A stretch of 64,000 bases of DNA from Sutcliffiella tianshenii (GCF_016908565.1 NZ_JAFBED010000012.1:24906-88905); one strand, 5' to 3'. Shown: positions 26,842 through 40,156, counted from the stretch's first letter. The notes: a model not told the origin generated them from the sequence alone. Program-made: numbers and translations.

Positions 26842-26861
26842 TTAATCAAACGTTTGTTTAA
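26842..26861. promoter_or_regulatory. 20-bp near-palindrome, copy 2 (possible operator)
   Basis: Identical 20-mer to the copy at 26679, and both continue into AAAA. It lies just before the DUF4397-gene terminator. Confidence 0.5.
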
Positions 26862-26884
26862 AAAAAGCTATCTCAATAAAAAAA

Positions 26885-26915
26885 GCCTTACTCCGTCACG
26901 AAACGAAAGTAAGGC
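26885..26915 (-). terminator. terminator after the DUF4397 gene
   Basis: On the minus strand GCCTTACT pairs with AGTAAGGC, followed by TTTTTTTATTG. Confidence 0.82.
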
Positions 26916-26923
26916 CCTTCCTC

Positions 26924-27580
26924 TTATTTTTCAGAATCAATCAGTACAAGTACTTCCAATTGATTTGCCGTGTTCACTGCAAGAACTGTGTAAACTGTAT
27001 CTGCCTCGAGCTTTGTTCCGGTAAGGTCCAATACCTTTTTCCCTTCCGGTGTCCTGATTTCGAGGTCATACGTTCCAGGATCAACTTCCTTGTAATCGGT
27101 GATTCCCTTGAAGGAAGCTCCAGAGAATAGGGCATCCCCACCTTTTAGACCGACATCCACTGTTGGAGCGTCAGGGGAAAGATGGCCGACACGCACCTTT
27201 GCCTTGCCTGGGGAGGCTTCTGTGGAATCCTCTGCGATCACCAATTCAAGGTTGGCAAGCTTGTTTGCTGCAGCAACCGTATAAGCTTTGCCTGCTTCGA
27301 CTTTCACTTTTTGGGTAAGAACCGCCTTGTCCTTTTTCCCTGCAGGATAGATTTCCACTTTGTACTCGCCTGCTTTAAGCGGGAGATAATCTGTTGCGTC
27401 CTTGAATTCTGCACCCTGTACCACTGCCGTTCCATCGACATACACATCAACAGCAGGGGCATCAGGCGATGCGTGGACGATCCGCACCTTTGCATCCGCT
27501 CTGTTTTCAGCGGCAAGTACGCCGGTTACCGTTCCAATTGCCAGCGTGAAAAATGCAACAACCAATAAAAGTTTTTTCAT
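26924..27580 (-). CDS. secreted protein with two DUF4397 domains
   Basis: 218 aa. A signal peptide (about residues 1-23, ending VLAAEN) has no lipobox, so the protein is probably secreted or wall-associated. Two tandem DUF4397 repeats are clear: VRIVHASPDAPAVDVYVDG (about 32-115) and VRVGHLSPDAPTVDVGLKG (about 130-215). Each continues with a YLPLKAGEYKVEIYPAG / YKEVDPGTYDLEIRTPEG strand pair. DUF4397 is a beta-sandwich extracellular domain of unknown function. Flanked by putP and rocA. Confidence 0.88.
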   Translation of the reverse strand: MKKLLLVVAFFTLAIGTVTGVLAAENRADAKVRIVHASPDAPAVDVYVDGTAVVQGAEFKDATDYLPLKAGEYKVEIYPAGKKDKAVLTQKVKVEAGKAYTVAAANKLANLELVIAEDSTEASPGKAKVRVGHLSPDAPTVDVGLKGGDALFSGASFKGITDYKEVDPGTYDLEIRTPEGKKVLDLTGTKLEADTVYTVLAVNTANQLEVLVLIDSEK

Positions 27581-27707
27581 CCTTTTTCCTCCTTCACTTC
27601 ATGATGCAAACGTATTTTGCACAATAGTTAGTATGGAAGAAAAGATGGGGATTATGTGTATTTTTGTATAAATTAACCTCTATGAATTACGTGAATCCGA
27701 TAAAAGA

Positions 27708-27739
27708 CAAAAAGCCTGGGAATGTCCCAAGCTTTTTGT
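27708..27739 (-). terminator. terminator after rocA
   Basis: ACAAAAAGC and GCTTTTTGT pair around an inner TGGG/CCCA stem; the hairpin is symmetrical and lies just past the rocA stop. Confidence 0.8.
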
Positions 27740-27751
27740 GTATGTCTAGAT

Positions 27752-29299
27752 TTATAAAGTTTCAGATGTTGTCTTCGCTTGAAGGTGAAGCAACAGGTAA
27801 TCAGGTCCGCCCGCTTTGGAGTCTGTCCCTGACATGTTGAATCCGCCGAACGGCTGATATCCAACGATCGCGCCTGTGCAGCCACGGTTGAAATAAAGGT
27901 TTCCAACGTGGAAGTCTTCACGTGCTTTTTCTATTTTTTCACGGTTGTTTGTGATAACCGCACCAGTCAAGCCGTACTCTGTGTTGTTGGCAATCTCAAG
28001 CGCATGATCGAAATCTTTCGCTTTGGAGAATGCTACAACCGGTCCGAAGATCTCCTCTTGCATCAAGCGGCCTTGTGGATCTACGTCAGCTACGATGGTA
28101 GGCTGAACGAAGAAGCCTTTGGAGCTGTCTCCTTCTCCACCTGCAAGGATGCGTCCTTCTTCTTTACCGATGCCGACATATTTCATGACCTTATCGAATG
28201 CAGCCTGATCGATGACAGGCCCCATGTAGTTGGAGTTGTCAGTAGGATCTCCAACCGTCAATTCTTTTGTCAATTCTACTGCACGGTTCAACACTTGGTC
28301 GTATACATCTTCCACGATTACCGCACGGGAGCACGCAGAACATTTTTGACCGGAGAATCCGAATGCAGATTTTACGATGGATTGAGCAGCCAATTCAAGA
28401 TCGCCTTCGCTGTCTACCACAATCGTATCTTTTCCGCCCATTTCAGCGATTACACGCTTCAGCCAGATTTGGCCAGGGTTCACTTTGGATGCACGCTCAT
28501 AGATGCGCAGACCTACATCACGAGATCCCGTGAAGGAGATGAAACGAGTACGAGGGTGGTCAACAAGATAGTCTCCCACTTCCGCACCGCTACCAGGTAC
28601 GAAGTTAAGGACGCCTGCAGGTAAGCCTGCCTCTTCCATCACTTCTACAAATTTAGCCGCTACGATCGGAGTCGTAGATGCCGGTTTCAATAGTACTGTG
28701 TTACCTGCCACAATCGCAGCCACCGCTGTACCAGCCATGATTGCAAATGGGAAGTTCCAAGGGGAGATGATGACACCCACACCTAGTGGAATATAGTTAT
28801 AACGGTTATATTCGCCCACACGGCTCTCAACAGGCATACCGTCCTTTAATTTAAGCATTTGACGAGCATAGTACTCAAGGAAATCGATTGCTTCCGCTGT
28901 ATCCGCATCCGCCTCATTCCAAGGTTTACCCGCTTCTTTTGTTAATAATGCAGAGAATTCATGCTTGCGACGGCGAATGATTGCAGCCGCACGGAACAGG
29001 ATGTCCGCTCTTACTTCCGGCTTCACTTTGCGCCAGGTGTTGAACGTCTCATCGGCAGCCTGCATTGCCTTTTCCGCCAATTCGCGATCAGCTTTTGACA
29101 CACGACCAATAACTTCCTCTTTATTAGCAGGGTTCACGGATACGATTTTATCTTCCGTCGTAACACGCTCTCCTCCAATTACCAGGTCATAATCTTGTCC
29201 TAAATAGGAGTTTACTAGCTTTAAGCCTTCTAGATAGGCCTGCTTGTTCTCCTCGTTAGTGAAATCTGTAAATGGTTCATGTTTGTAAGGTAATACCAT
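27752..29299 (-). CDS. rocA: 1-pyrroline-5-carboxylate dehydrogenase
   Basis: 515 aa ALDH-superfamily enzyme of the P5C dehydrogenase (RocA/PutC) group. The NAD-binding [11 protein letters not shown] loop, the general-base Glu in [14 protein letters not shown] and the nucleophile Cys in [17 protein letters not shown] are all present. The start [18 protein letters not shown] is typical of bacillar RocA. It oxidises glutamate-gamma-semialdehyde to glutamate in proline and arginine catabolism. A good sigma-A promoter and a cre-like site precede it. No proline dehydrogenase gene is in the window. Confidence 0.95.
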   Translation of the reverse strand: MVLPYKHEPFTDFTNEENKQAYLEGLKLVNSYLGQDYDLVIGGERVTTEDKIVSVNPANKEEVIGRVSKADRELAEKAMQAADETFNTWRKVKPEVRADILFRAAAIIRRRKHEFSALLTKEAGKPWNEADADTAEAIDFLEYYARQMLKLKDGMPVESRVGEYNRYNYIPLGVGVIISPWNFPFAIMAGTAVAAIVAGNTVLLKPASTTPIVAAKFVEVMEEAGLPAGVLNFVPGSGAEVGDYLVDHPRTRFISFTGSRDVGLRIYERASKVNPGQIWLKRVIAEMGGKDTIVVDSEGDLELAAQSIVKSAFGFSGQKCSACSRAVIVEDVYDQVLNRAVELTKELTVGDPTDNSNYMGPVIDQAAFDKVMKYVGIGKEEGRILAGGEGDSSKGFFVQPTIVADVDPQGRLMQEEIFGPVVAFSKAKDFDHALEIANNTEYGLTGAVITNNREKIEKAREDFHVGNLYFNRGCTGAIVGYQPFGGFNMSGTDSKAGGPDYLLLHLQAKTTSETL

Positions 29300-29320
29300 T
29301 ACATTCGCCTCCTTCGCATT

Positions 29321-29334
29321 CTAAAGCGCTTGCA
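29321..29334 (-). promoter_or_regulatory. cre-like CcpA site upstream of rocA
   Basis: TGCAAGCGCTTTAG on the minus strand matches the CcpA cre pattern around AAGCGCTT. It lies 10 bp downstream of the -10 box, where CcpA binding would repress. Confidence 0.65.
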
Positions 29335-29344
29335 TACAATTCTC

Positions 29345-29373
29345 ATTCTACCTTATCCTTTCTGGTCTTTCAA
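29345..29373 (-). promoter_or_regulatory. sigma-A promoter of rocA
   Basis: TTGAAA (29373-29368) and TAGAAT (29350-29345) on the minus strand with a 17-bp spacer, ending 45 bp from the rocA start. Confidence 0.78.
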
Positions 29374-29470
29374 ATATTGTTTAGAAAATCCAATATGTAA
29401 CAGAATGGAGCTCCCATTTATCGAAAAATAGAAAAAAACCGCCATCTGTAAGATAGCGGCTATTTCTCTA

Positions 29471-30661
29471 TTAATAGATATGGACGAACGGTTCATCCGC
29501 GCCTGCGTCCCTGACGATCAGCGCTTCCTCGCCATTTATGGAAGTGATGGAAACTTGTAGATTAATATAATTAGGGAAGTGCTCCATGACAAGTCCCGTT
29601 ACATACTGTGTAAATCCGATCAGTTCGGATTTTCCGTAAAAGTCCATATTGACTTCGATGTTGAGCTGCTGGAGCTCCTGTTCACGGTAGTATCCTTTTG
29701 CAATGACCCCTGTATGGTTTGGAAAATAATCATCGATGTCGAGCTTGAAGTTATCAAACCGGACCGCATCGTCCCGGTACTTTTCCGTCGCATCCTTTGA
29801 TGGGAAAAGGTGATATTCCTCATTCAGTTCTTCCCATTTGCTTACAGACCCTTCACCTGAGGGAATGTTAGCTTTTGCAATGAAATGTCCTGGCACAATG
29901 GATGTTGCAGGGCTTTGTTTGAAAAGCCCCACTACAATCGGCACATTCCCGAGCCCCTCGATTTTACGCATTCTGCGGACAACCTCTTCGGCTATTTCCT
30001 TTCCGGCCTTTTCAAGCTCGGCATCAGGGATTGGATACTCCCTTGGGTAGCCACCATCCGCTGCCGGCAGGTTGTAATAGTGCACGGAATTCAGGGCGAT
30101 GCCCACTGATACTCCGCCAAGCTCCACGGTCCCGTCATCTTTACGGACGAGATAATTCTGCTCCATGATATGAGCCAGATAGATCGGGCTTTTTTCATTC
30201 GTTTCTTCGGTTGTTTTCCCTTTTATCAGTACAGGGTTTAGCCCATTATTAGGGGTTTTATAGTCTTTATCAGCCGCTTTCTTTTCCTCCAGCTGAGCAT
30301 CCGTCAGTTTACGCGAGAGCCATTGACTCACCGTTGTGCGGTCGATGTATTGCCCTTCCTGATACAAATACTTGTCGGAAGGGAATGGCTCTTGAGATAA
30401 ACGCATGAGCCCCGTTTCGAACTGCTCGACGTCCACTCTGCTATTCAAGCGTGCCACTACCTGTCCACGGGTCTGTCCCGCTTTGAAAGGGAGGATCGTC
30501 TGGTAGTAGTCGTCTGAAATTTTGTATCTTGGCACTATCGCCTTTTCCATGGTTTCCTGTTCGCCTGGATCTTGAATCACTTCTTCTTCTTTCTCAAAGC
30601 CCGGAACACAGCCCGTTGCCGCAAGAGAAACAACAAGGAGAATCGCCAAAAACCTATTCAC
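29471..30661 (-). CDS. camS: CamS-family sex-pheromone-precursor lipoprotein (YerH)
   Basis: 396 aa from GTG 30661 with AGAGGTG 7 nt upstream; longer in-frame starts run into ligA without a site. The lipobox LAATGC ends at Cys18. The mature chain matches the CamS family (YYQTILPFKAGQTRGQVVARLNSRVD, GLNPVLIKGKT, AHIMEQNYL). In staphylococci the signal peptide of CamS yields a peptide pheromone; the lipoprotein's own role is unknown. Gene order pcrB-pcrA-ligA-camS is conserved in Bacillaceae. Confidence 0.92.
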   Translation of the reverse strand: MNRFLAILLVVSLAATGCVPGFEKEEEVIQDPGEQETMEKAIVPRYKISDDYYQTILPFKAGQTRGQVVARLNSRVDVEQFETGLMRLSQEPFPSDKYLYQEGQYIDRTTVSQWLSRKLTDAQLEEKKAADKDYKTPNNGLNPVLIKGKTTEETNEKSPIYLAHIMEQNYLVRKDDGTVELGGVSVGIALNSVHYYNLPAADGGYPREYPIPDAELEKAGKEIAEEVVRRMRKIEGLGNVPIVVGLFKQSPATSIVPGHFIAKANIPSGEGSVSKWEELNEEYHLFPSKDATEKYRDDAVRFDNFKLDIDDYFPNHTGVIAKGYYREQELQQLNIEVNMDFYGKSELIGFTQYVTGLVMEHFPNYINLQVSITSINGEEALIVRDAGADEPFVHIY

Positions 30662-30674
30662 CTTACAACACCTC

Positions 30675-34968
<4,294 letters not shown>

Positions 34969-35036
34969 GTTTTCCCACCGCCTATACAAACGTATGTTCT
35001 TATTTTTATTTTACTAGATTCTATTGGTTTTGTCTC

Positions 35037-35729
35037 TTATATTTTCTTGACGGCCTGGACTGTTTTCAAGGCCTCTGATAGATTGTCATATACGATATTC
35101 CCTACCACGACGGTATCGGCGAACTGTGCCATTTCCGCTGCACGTTCGGCTGATGTGATCCCGCCGCCATAAAATAAACGGGTAGTTTCAAGCGTCCTTT
35201 TCGCCGCCTGTACCATTTCCACGTCCCCGTAAGTCCCACTATATTCTAAGTAAAAGATAGGAAGATTAAACATTTTCTCGGCAAGCCTCGCATAGGCGAT
35301 GACGTCGTCTTCTGAGAGGTCCGTTTTAGCCTCGGTCAATTGCGCCGCCTTGCAGTCTGCATTGAGGATGCAATAGCCTTCTGCTACAATTTCCTCCCAG
35401 CTCATGATATCCCCGTATTCCTTGAGCGCCTCCACATGCAGGTCCACGACCCAATCGGTTTTGCGGCTGTTCAATACGGTCGGGATGAAATAAAAGTCAA
35501 AGCCCGGTGTGACCGATTCAATGTTGGACACCTCAAGCACACATGGCAACGAATATCTGCGAACCCTGCTCATCAGGTGCAGGACATTGTCCAAGGTCAC
35601 GCCGTCCGTCCCACCGACGAGGATGGCATCCGTCCCGGATTCGCACACAAGCTCCAAATCCTCATCCGATATCTCTTTATTAGGATCCAATTTAAAAACG
35701 TGCTGCCATTCACGTATTTCCTGTAACAC
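35037..35729 (-). CDS. pcrB: heptaprenylglyceryl phosphate synthase PcrB
   Basis: 230 aa from a GTG at 35729 behind GGGGG. TIM-barrel prenyltransferase of the GGGP synthase group: [47 protein letters not shown] and [16 protein letters not shown] are the family's phosphate- and substrate-binding loops. It couples heptaprenyl diphosphate to glycerol-1-phosphate, making an archaeal-type ether lipid in Bacillales. Confidence 0.95.
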   Translation of the reverse strand: MLQEIREWQHVFKLDPNKEISDEDLELVCESGTDAILVGGTDGVTLDNVLHLMSRVRRYSLPCVLEVSNIESVTPGFDFYFIPTVLNSRKTDWVVDLHVEALKEYGDIMSWEEIVAEGYCILNADCKAAQLTEAKTDLSEDDVIAYARLAEKMFNLPIFYLEYSGTYGDVEMVQAAKRTLETTRLFYGGGITSAERAAEMAQFADTVVVGNIVYDNLSEALKTVQAVKKI

Positions 35730-35844
35730 TGCAAACGTCCCCCATTCTAATTTTCCATTTGTCTATTATAACAAAATCAGAGCGAATACGAAAAAGATGT
35801 AGGAAGAATGTTTTCTGGAAGATGCGACCTATTTTTTGGGGGTG

Positions 35845-35980
35845 TTGCTTTGCGGGGCGGGGTGCTGCGCGGGGGTGGTGTGCTGCGCGGGGGTGTGGTG
35901 GTGTGCGAGGCGTGCGGGGCGGGGGTGGTGTGCTGCGCGGGGGTGGTGTGCTGCGCGGGGGTGGTGTGCTGCGCGGGGGT
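35845..35980. repeat. GC-rich 18-bp tandem repeat
   Basis: TGCTGCGCGGGGGTGGTG-type units occur at about 35863, 35881, 35931, 35949 and 35967, with an irregular interruption between the second and third. Guanine-rich runs dominate the plus strand. No ribosome binding site or conserved protein is associated with it. Confidence 0.85.
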
Positions 35981-36008
35981 GTTATTTTTTTACTTTATTT
36001 GGAAAGTT

Positions 36009-36124
36009 GACAGAATAAGTGAGGTTTTGGACAGAATAGCAAGGGAAGTGGACAGAATGTGTTACATTTTCGCTAGAGTAATGAGGCAAGTGGATAGAAT
36101 ACCGTCGCTTTTGGATAGAATCGC
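36009..36124. repeat. 21-bp-period motif array 2
   Basis: Six units start at 36009, 36030, 36051, 36072, 36093 and 36114, exactly 21 bp apart: GACAGAATA, GACAGAATA, GACAGAATG, GCTAGAGTA (decayed), GATAGAATA, GATAGAATC. Most are preceded by TTG or GTG. Confidence 0.88.
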
Positions 36125-36193
36125 TTCCCCTGGATTGCTGTTAGCAGTCTTACAGTCGTTTACGTACGCCTGTTATTTCCTTCATTTGGAAAT

Positions 36194-36312
36194 CGGATCG
36201 ATAAAGTGTAGTTTCGGACCGATTAACCTAATAAACGGACCGATTGAGGCGCGTTTCCGCTCGATAAACCCGGAAAGTTGACCGATAATGACCTATTTTG
36301 GATCGATAACCC
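36194..36312. repeat. 21-bp-period motif array 3
   Basis: Six units start at 36196, 36217, 36238, 36259, 36280 and 36301, exactly 21 bp apart: GATCGATAA, GACCGATTA, GACCGATTG, GCTCGATAA, GACCGATAA, GATCGATAA. The phase differs from array 2 (82 bp between the last unit of one and the first of the other). Confidence 0.88.
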
Positions 36313-36314
36313 CA

Positions 36315-36440
36315 CCGCGCCTTGCTCAGCTACCCCGGCTACAACCTAACCCCACCACCTCGCTCAGCTACACCAGCTACCCCTAACCCCACCACCTCGC
36401 TCAGCTACCCCGGCTACAACCTAACCACGCCTCCCCGCTC
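36315..36440. repeat. 37-bp tandem repeat, about three copies
   Basis: GCTCAGCTAC recurs at 36324, 36362 and 36399, each followed by CC(A)GGCTACAACCTAACCCC-like sequence. No gene is apparent between 35730 and 36593. Confidence 0.78.
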
Positions 36441-36593
36441 AACAGCCCACTCAAATCAGCCATCAAAAGTATTAAGATTACATTACAAAGGCTATCCGCA
36501 GCACACCACGGGGTATATCTATTAATACAACGTGAAAAACAAAGAATTTTCCAACAGCTTGTTTCATACCTTTTTCAAAAGGAGGTGTCCTAA

Positions 36594-36752
36594 ATGCCTG
36601 TTTGGCTTTGGTTCGTCATTGGATTTGCCATTCTGTTAGCGTTCGGAGCGCTGGTGGACTTTATGGGAAAAAGAAAGCGGAGCACAGACCCGGCAAGTGT
36701 GCAGGAAGGCGTCGAGAGGGTAAAAACGAAGCAGGAGACTTTTTATAGGTAA
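36594..36752 (+). CDS. small single-pass membrane protein
   Basis: 52 aa, ATG 36594 with AAAAGGAGGTG at ideal distance. One hydrophobic helix (residues about 3-22, VWLWFVIGFAILLAFGALVDF) is followed by a basic GKRKRS stretch and a charged tail (PASVQEGVERVKTKQETFYR), so the C-terminus is probably cytoplasmic. A strong terminator follows immediately. The family is not recognised, but ribosome binding site, amphipathic pattern and terminator support a real gene. Confidence 0.78.
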   Translation: MPVWLWFVIGFAILLAFGALVDFMGKRKRSTDPASVQEGVERVKTKQETFYR

Positions 36753-36755
36753 CGG

Positions 36756-36797
36756 AAGAAGGCGGCCCAGCATCCTAAGATACGGGGCCGCCTTCTT
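36756..36797. terminator. bidirectional terminator
   Basis: AAGAAGGCGGCCC pairs with GGGCCGCCTTCTT, followed by TATG. It separates the small membrane protein gene from yerC. Confidence 0.88.
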
Positions 36798-36811
36798 TAT
36801 GTAGGGGGAAA

Positions 36812-37126
36812 TTACTCTCCCACTTCTTCCTTCTTTTCGTCACGGATACGGTCCAATGCCATTTCGTATGCATCGTTTCCGTAGTTCAGGCAGCGCTTCA
36901 CACGGGAGATGGTCGCTGTGCTTGCGCCAGTTTCCGTTTCGATCTTGTGATACGTAAAACCTTCCTTCAGCATTCTTGCCACTTCAAGTCGCTGTGCAAG
37001 GGATTGGATCTCGTTCACCGTACATAGGTCATCAAAGAATCGATAGCACTCTTCCAGATCTTTTAGGGAGAGGACCGCTTCAAATAACTGATCCAGCTCT
37101 TTTCCTCTTAATTTATTTATTTGCAT
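36812..37126 (-). CDS. yerC: YerC/YecD TrpR-related protein
   Basis: 104 aa. TrpR-like helix-turn-helix: VNEIQSLAQRLEVARMLKEGFTYHKIETETGASTATISRVKRCLNYG (about residues 38-85). This is the YerC/YecD family, which in B. subtilis is encoded at the same place. It is a probable small DNA-binding regulator; recent work on HisR-like members is not something I can confirm for this protein. The gene is 16 bp downstream of yerB. Confidence 0.92.
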   Translation of the reverse strand: MQINKLRGKELDQLFEAVLSLKDLEECYRFFDDLCTVNEIQSLAQRLEVARMLKEGFTYHKIETETGASTATISRVKRCLNYGNDAYEMALDRIRDEKKEEVGE

Positions 37127-37142
37127 ATGTTTGTCTCCTTTT

Positions 37143-38207
37143 CTAATAGGTCACGTTAGATAAATCCGGGACGATCTGAATCCACGTTTTTCCCGGTGTG
37201 AACGGTACGGGACTTCCATTCAGGTATGGAAGGATCCGTCCTTCATCCTCTTTCCACTCCACTTCGCGGCGGACACCGTTCTGTATGAGGATTGCCCGTC
37301 CTCCGGAAATGATATCTATTTCCCTGCGGCCGGCATCGTCCACAATCTGGTGGTCAGATTCTACGATGAAGATGTTATGGGCCACGATTTCTTCTGATGT
37401 GTCGAGGTCGATGTTCTTTTCCCCGCCACTGGAGCGTACATAGTGGTTTTCATTTTCCTCATAGCTGTATTCCACATGGGTAGCGGCTCTTTTGGAATAG
37501 GAGATTTTCACATAATCTGTTTCATCTCCTGCTGGCGTATCCCCTTTTTCATGAAAGATTAGCGCAGGTACTGCTTTTGCCAAAGAATAGCCTAGCCGGT
37601 CCGAACCTTTTTCTATATTTTCATGCGTAATATAGGAATTGTGCGGCGCAACGCGGAAGCTCGCCCGTTTGAAGAGCGTCCCGTCATAGGTCAAACCGTT
37701 GATCCCGTCCACTTCACCCGCTTCTATTTTCTCACGGGCTTCAGGACTCCAGCCATGGAACACGAATATCGGGTCGTAGCCTTTTGCCAAATCGATAAAA
37801 TAGGACCTGGCACTTCTGACTGGTCCGATGGAATCCGGTGGAACCTGACTTTGGAAAATCGCGAGCAGTCTTGTGATATCGCCTTCCGCTAAAACCTCAT
37901 AGACGATATCGGCTTTATGCAGCCCGGATTGGGGTCTGGCCTTTACATCATTATTTATGACAACCGCAAAAGGTCTTTTATCTATAGCTGTTTCTCCTGG
38001 TGTGCCTGTAAGTGGGAAGATTTCTTTTTCTTCCTCTATTTCTTTCTCTTCTTGTTGTCCGCTTCCTGTTTCTTTGGAAGGGCTTTCGCCTACCGGAACT
38101 TCACTTGCATCAGGACTTGAGTCATTGTTGGAACTGCATCCTATTAAAAGGATCATCATCAAGGCTATCAATTGTATTACTTTTCTATTTATCATTTTCT
38201 TACTCAC
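37143..38207 (-). CDS. yerB: DUF3048 lipoprotein YerB
   Basis: 354 aa from GTG 38207 behind AAAGG. Lipobox LLIGC ends at Cys24 and an acidic linker follows. The DUF3048 region starts FPLTGTPGETAIDKRPFAVVINNDVKARPQSGLHKADIVYEVLAEGDITRLLAIFQS and the C-terminal DUF3048_C ends TPGKTWIQIVPDLSNVTY. Extracellular membrane-anchored protein of unknown function, conserved next to yerA and yerC in bacilli. Confidence 0.93.
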   Translation of the reverse strand: MSKKMINRKVIQLIALMMILLIGCSSNNDSSPDASEVPVGESPSKETGSGQQEEKEIEEEKEIFPLTGTPGETAIDKRPFAVVINNDVKARPQSGLHKADIVYEVLAEGDITRLLAIFQSQVPPDSIGPVRSARSYFIDLAKGYDPIFVFHGWSPEAREKIEAGEVDGINGLTYDGTLFKRASFRVAPHNSYITHENIEKGSDRLGYSLAKAVPALIFHEKGDTPAGDETDYVKISYSKRAATHVEYSYEENENHYVRSSGGEKNIDLDTSEEIVAHNIFIVESDHQIVDDAGRREIDIISGGRAILIQNGVRREVEWKEDEGRILPYLNGSPVPFTPGKTWIQIVPDLSNVTY

Positions 38208-38235
38208 ACAACCTTTGTTCAGTTACTTTTATATT

Positions 38236-39981
38236 TTAACGCATTATTGACGGAAAGAGTACCGTTTTATTCATCACGTCGTATATTCCTCTAGGAGTTA
38301 TCCTGATATAAGGAAGATGTGTGGATGATAGGAACAGCAAGGTATAGATCGGATCATTGAAGCCATAGCCCCGTGCAAATAGATGATTACGAAGCGTGGT
38401 TTCCTGCTTTATCAGTTCCTCGAGCGGTTCCTTGGACATGCCCCCGCCGATCGGTAATGGTATGTCGCAGACCACCTTCTCATCCTCCACGAGCACCATG
38501 CCTCCGCCGATTGCCTTCATATGCTGGAATGCCTTCATCATATCGGCTTTTCTTTTTCCGATCAGTACTATATCACCTGTATTCGAATAAGAGCTCGCAA
38601 AGCCTTGCACATGTGAGCCGAAGCCTTTGATGATGGTGTTGACGCGCCAGTTTCCGGCCCTGTCGATCAGCATCAGGAAGGACTGGTCATGCAGCTCCGA
38701 TAAAGTGTCACCGGATACGTCACACGTAATGGAATATGGCTTTATGATGACTTCATTCATCATTTCCATTCCAAGTGCCATCGAAAACTGCAGATCATCG
38801 ATCGTCAAGTCCCAATCAAGCTTCAGTGGCTCCAGGCCTGCTTTTTCCCAGTTCACGGAAGGGAATGCCTCCTCTATTGGCTCGTGTTCCTTTTTGATCC
38901 ACTGGCCCTTGGAAAGGACAGAAACAGGAACCGGATCTCCCATATCCGCCAGGAAGTTGATGTTGGCAATGCGGCCCGGTGCAATGCTTCCATGGAGGCC
39001 CTCCATATGAAAATGCTTCGCCACGTTGTACGACGCCATCCGGTACGCTTCAATTTCAGGTACACCCTTATCAAGCGCTATGGCAAGGGTGCGATCGATG
39101 ACACCGTTTTCATAAAAACTCGGCGTGGAGCCGTCAGTTGTGAAGAAGGTCTGGTCATAATAATGGATGCCCGATTTCTCCAGTTCCTCCAACATGACAG
39201 GAAGGTCCGGACGGATGGATGAATAACGCAGCGCTGCAGTATAGCCTTGCTTGATGCGCTTTTCCACATCTGCTCCTGTCATCGCTTCGTGGTCGCTGTC
39301 GATGCCAAGCAGCTTCATTTTCGTCAAGGTCTTTTCGGATGCTCCTGGAAAATGGCCCTCCACCGGCTTGTTCCTTACCTTCGCCTCCTGGATCCAGTGA
39401 AGAAGCAGGTCGTCCCCAGCCATCAGCTTCGGCCAGGCCGTCAGTTCGCCCCCTTGCAGAACGGAAGGGTGATTGAGCCAATCCTTCATGGCAGGTGTCG
39501 TAAAAATGGCGTCCTCCTGCTGTATTTCCGTCTGTGCATCAAAACGGCACCACCAATACATCGTGGCCGCGGTTTTGTTCATCTCATCGATAAAAGAAAA
39601 CGCTTTCTTTTTTGTCAATTGTAAAATAAGCATCAAATTATCATTCACAAAGGTGGTTGTGCCTGATTTGGATGCATATTGGGCAAACGAAAGGGGATTA
39701 TATAATTGAAATGGATGCACATGCGGTTCGATATAGCCTGGCACAAGGTATTGATTGGTGCAGTCCACCACTTCAGTATCCTGTGAGCTATCTGGCATAA
39801 GGTCACCGACATAGATGATGCGATCCTCGTATATCCAAATATTTGCCTGGAGCCAGGCCTTAAGGTGAACATTCAGGTAAGTGGCATTGGTCAGGACGAT
39901 GCTTGGCGCCTTTTTCCCGTCTACCACAGCTACATGTTCTCTTAGCTTTTTACTTTTCCATCTATATTTCTGTTCGTGCAC
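38236..39981 (-). CDS. yerA: adenine-deaminase-like amidohydrolase YerA
   Basis: 581 aa from GTG 39981, with AGG 8 nt upstream; a GTG 9 nt earlier overlaps that site. The start (V)HEQKYRWKSKKLREHV parallels the recalled B. subtilis YerA N-terminus. The amidohydrolase motif is GYIEPHVHPFQLYNP, then GGELTAWPKLMAGDD, EGHFPGAS and FFTTDGSTPSFY with the metal-binding Asp. It belongs to the adenine deaminase (Ade) superfamily next to pur genes; true adenine deaminase activity is not assured for YerA-type proteins. Confidence 0.92.
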   Translation of the reverse strand: MHEQKYRWKSKKLREHVAVVDGKKAPSIVLTNATYLNVHLKAWLQANIWIYEDRIIYVGDLMPDSSQDTEVVDCTNQYLVPGYIEPHVHPFQLYNPLSFAQYASKSGTTTFVNDNLMLILQLTKKKAFSFIDEMNKTAATMYWWCRFDAQTEIQQEDAIFTTPAMKDWLNHPSVLQGGELTAWPKLMAGDDLLLHWIQEAKVRNKPVEGHFPGASEKTLTKMKLLGIDSDHEAMTGADVEKRIKQGYTAALRYSSIRPDLPVMLEELEKSGIHYYDQTFFTTDGSTPSFYENGVIDRTLAIALDKGVPEIEAYRMASYNVAKHFHMEGLHGSIAPGRIANINFLADMGDPVPVSVLSKGQWIKKEHEPIEEAFPSVNWEKAGLEPLKLDWDLTIDDLQFSMALGMEMMNEVIIKPYSITCDVSGDTLSELHDQSFLMLIDRAGNWRVNTIIKGFGSHVQGFASSYSNTGDIVLIGKRKADMMKAFQHMKAIGGGMVLVEDEKVVCDIPLPIGGGMSKEPLEELIKQETTLRNHLFARGYGFNDPIYTLLFLSSTHLPYIRITPRGIYDVMNKTVLFPSIMR

Positions 39982-40156
39982 AAATATCACCTACTTTTGG
40001 TTCATTATCAATCTATTTCCGACAATTTATTATCGTGGTATAACCTCTTTTTACCATGGTACCATATCGCAGTCTTTACCGCATTAACGTTTTTGGAAAT
40101 TTTTCGAATTCTTTACACAGTAAGTTCATGTTAAAACACATTAGGAGGTCATTTTT

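Noticed and set aside
35808..36281. 157-codon open frame on the plus strand across the GC-rich and 21-bp repeats
   Set aside because: Its open length comes from the 18-bp and 21-bp units being multiples of three; the product is low-complexity Gly/Val/Cys, and there is no ribosome binding site or family resemblance.
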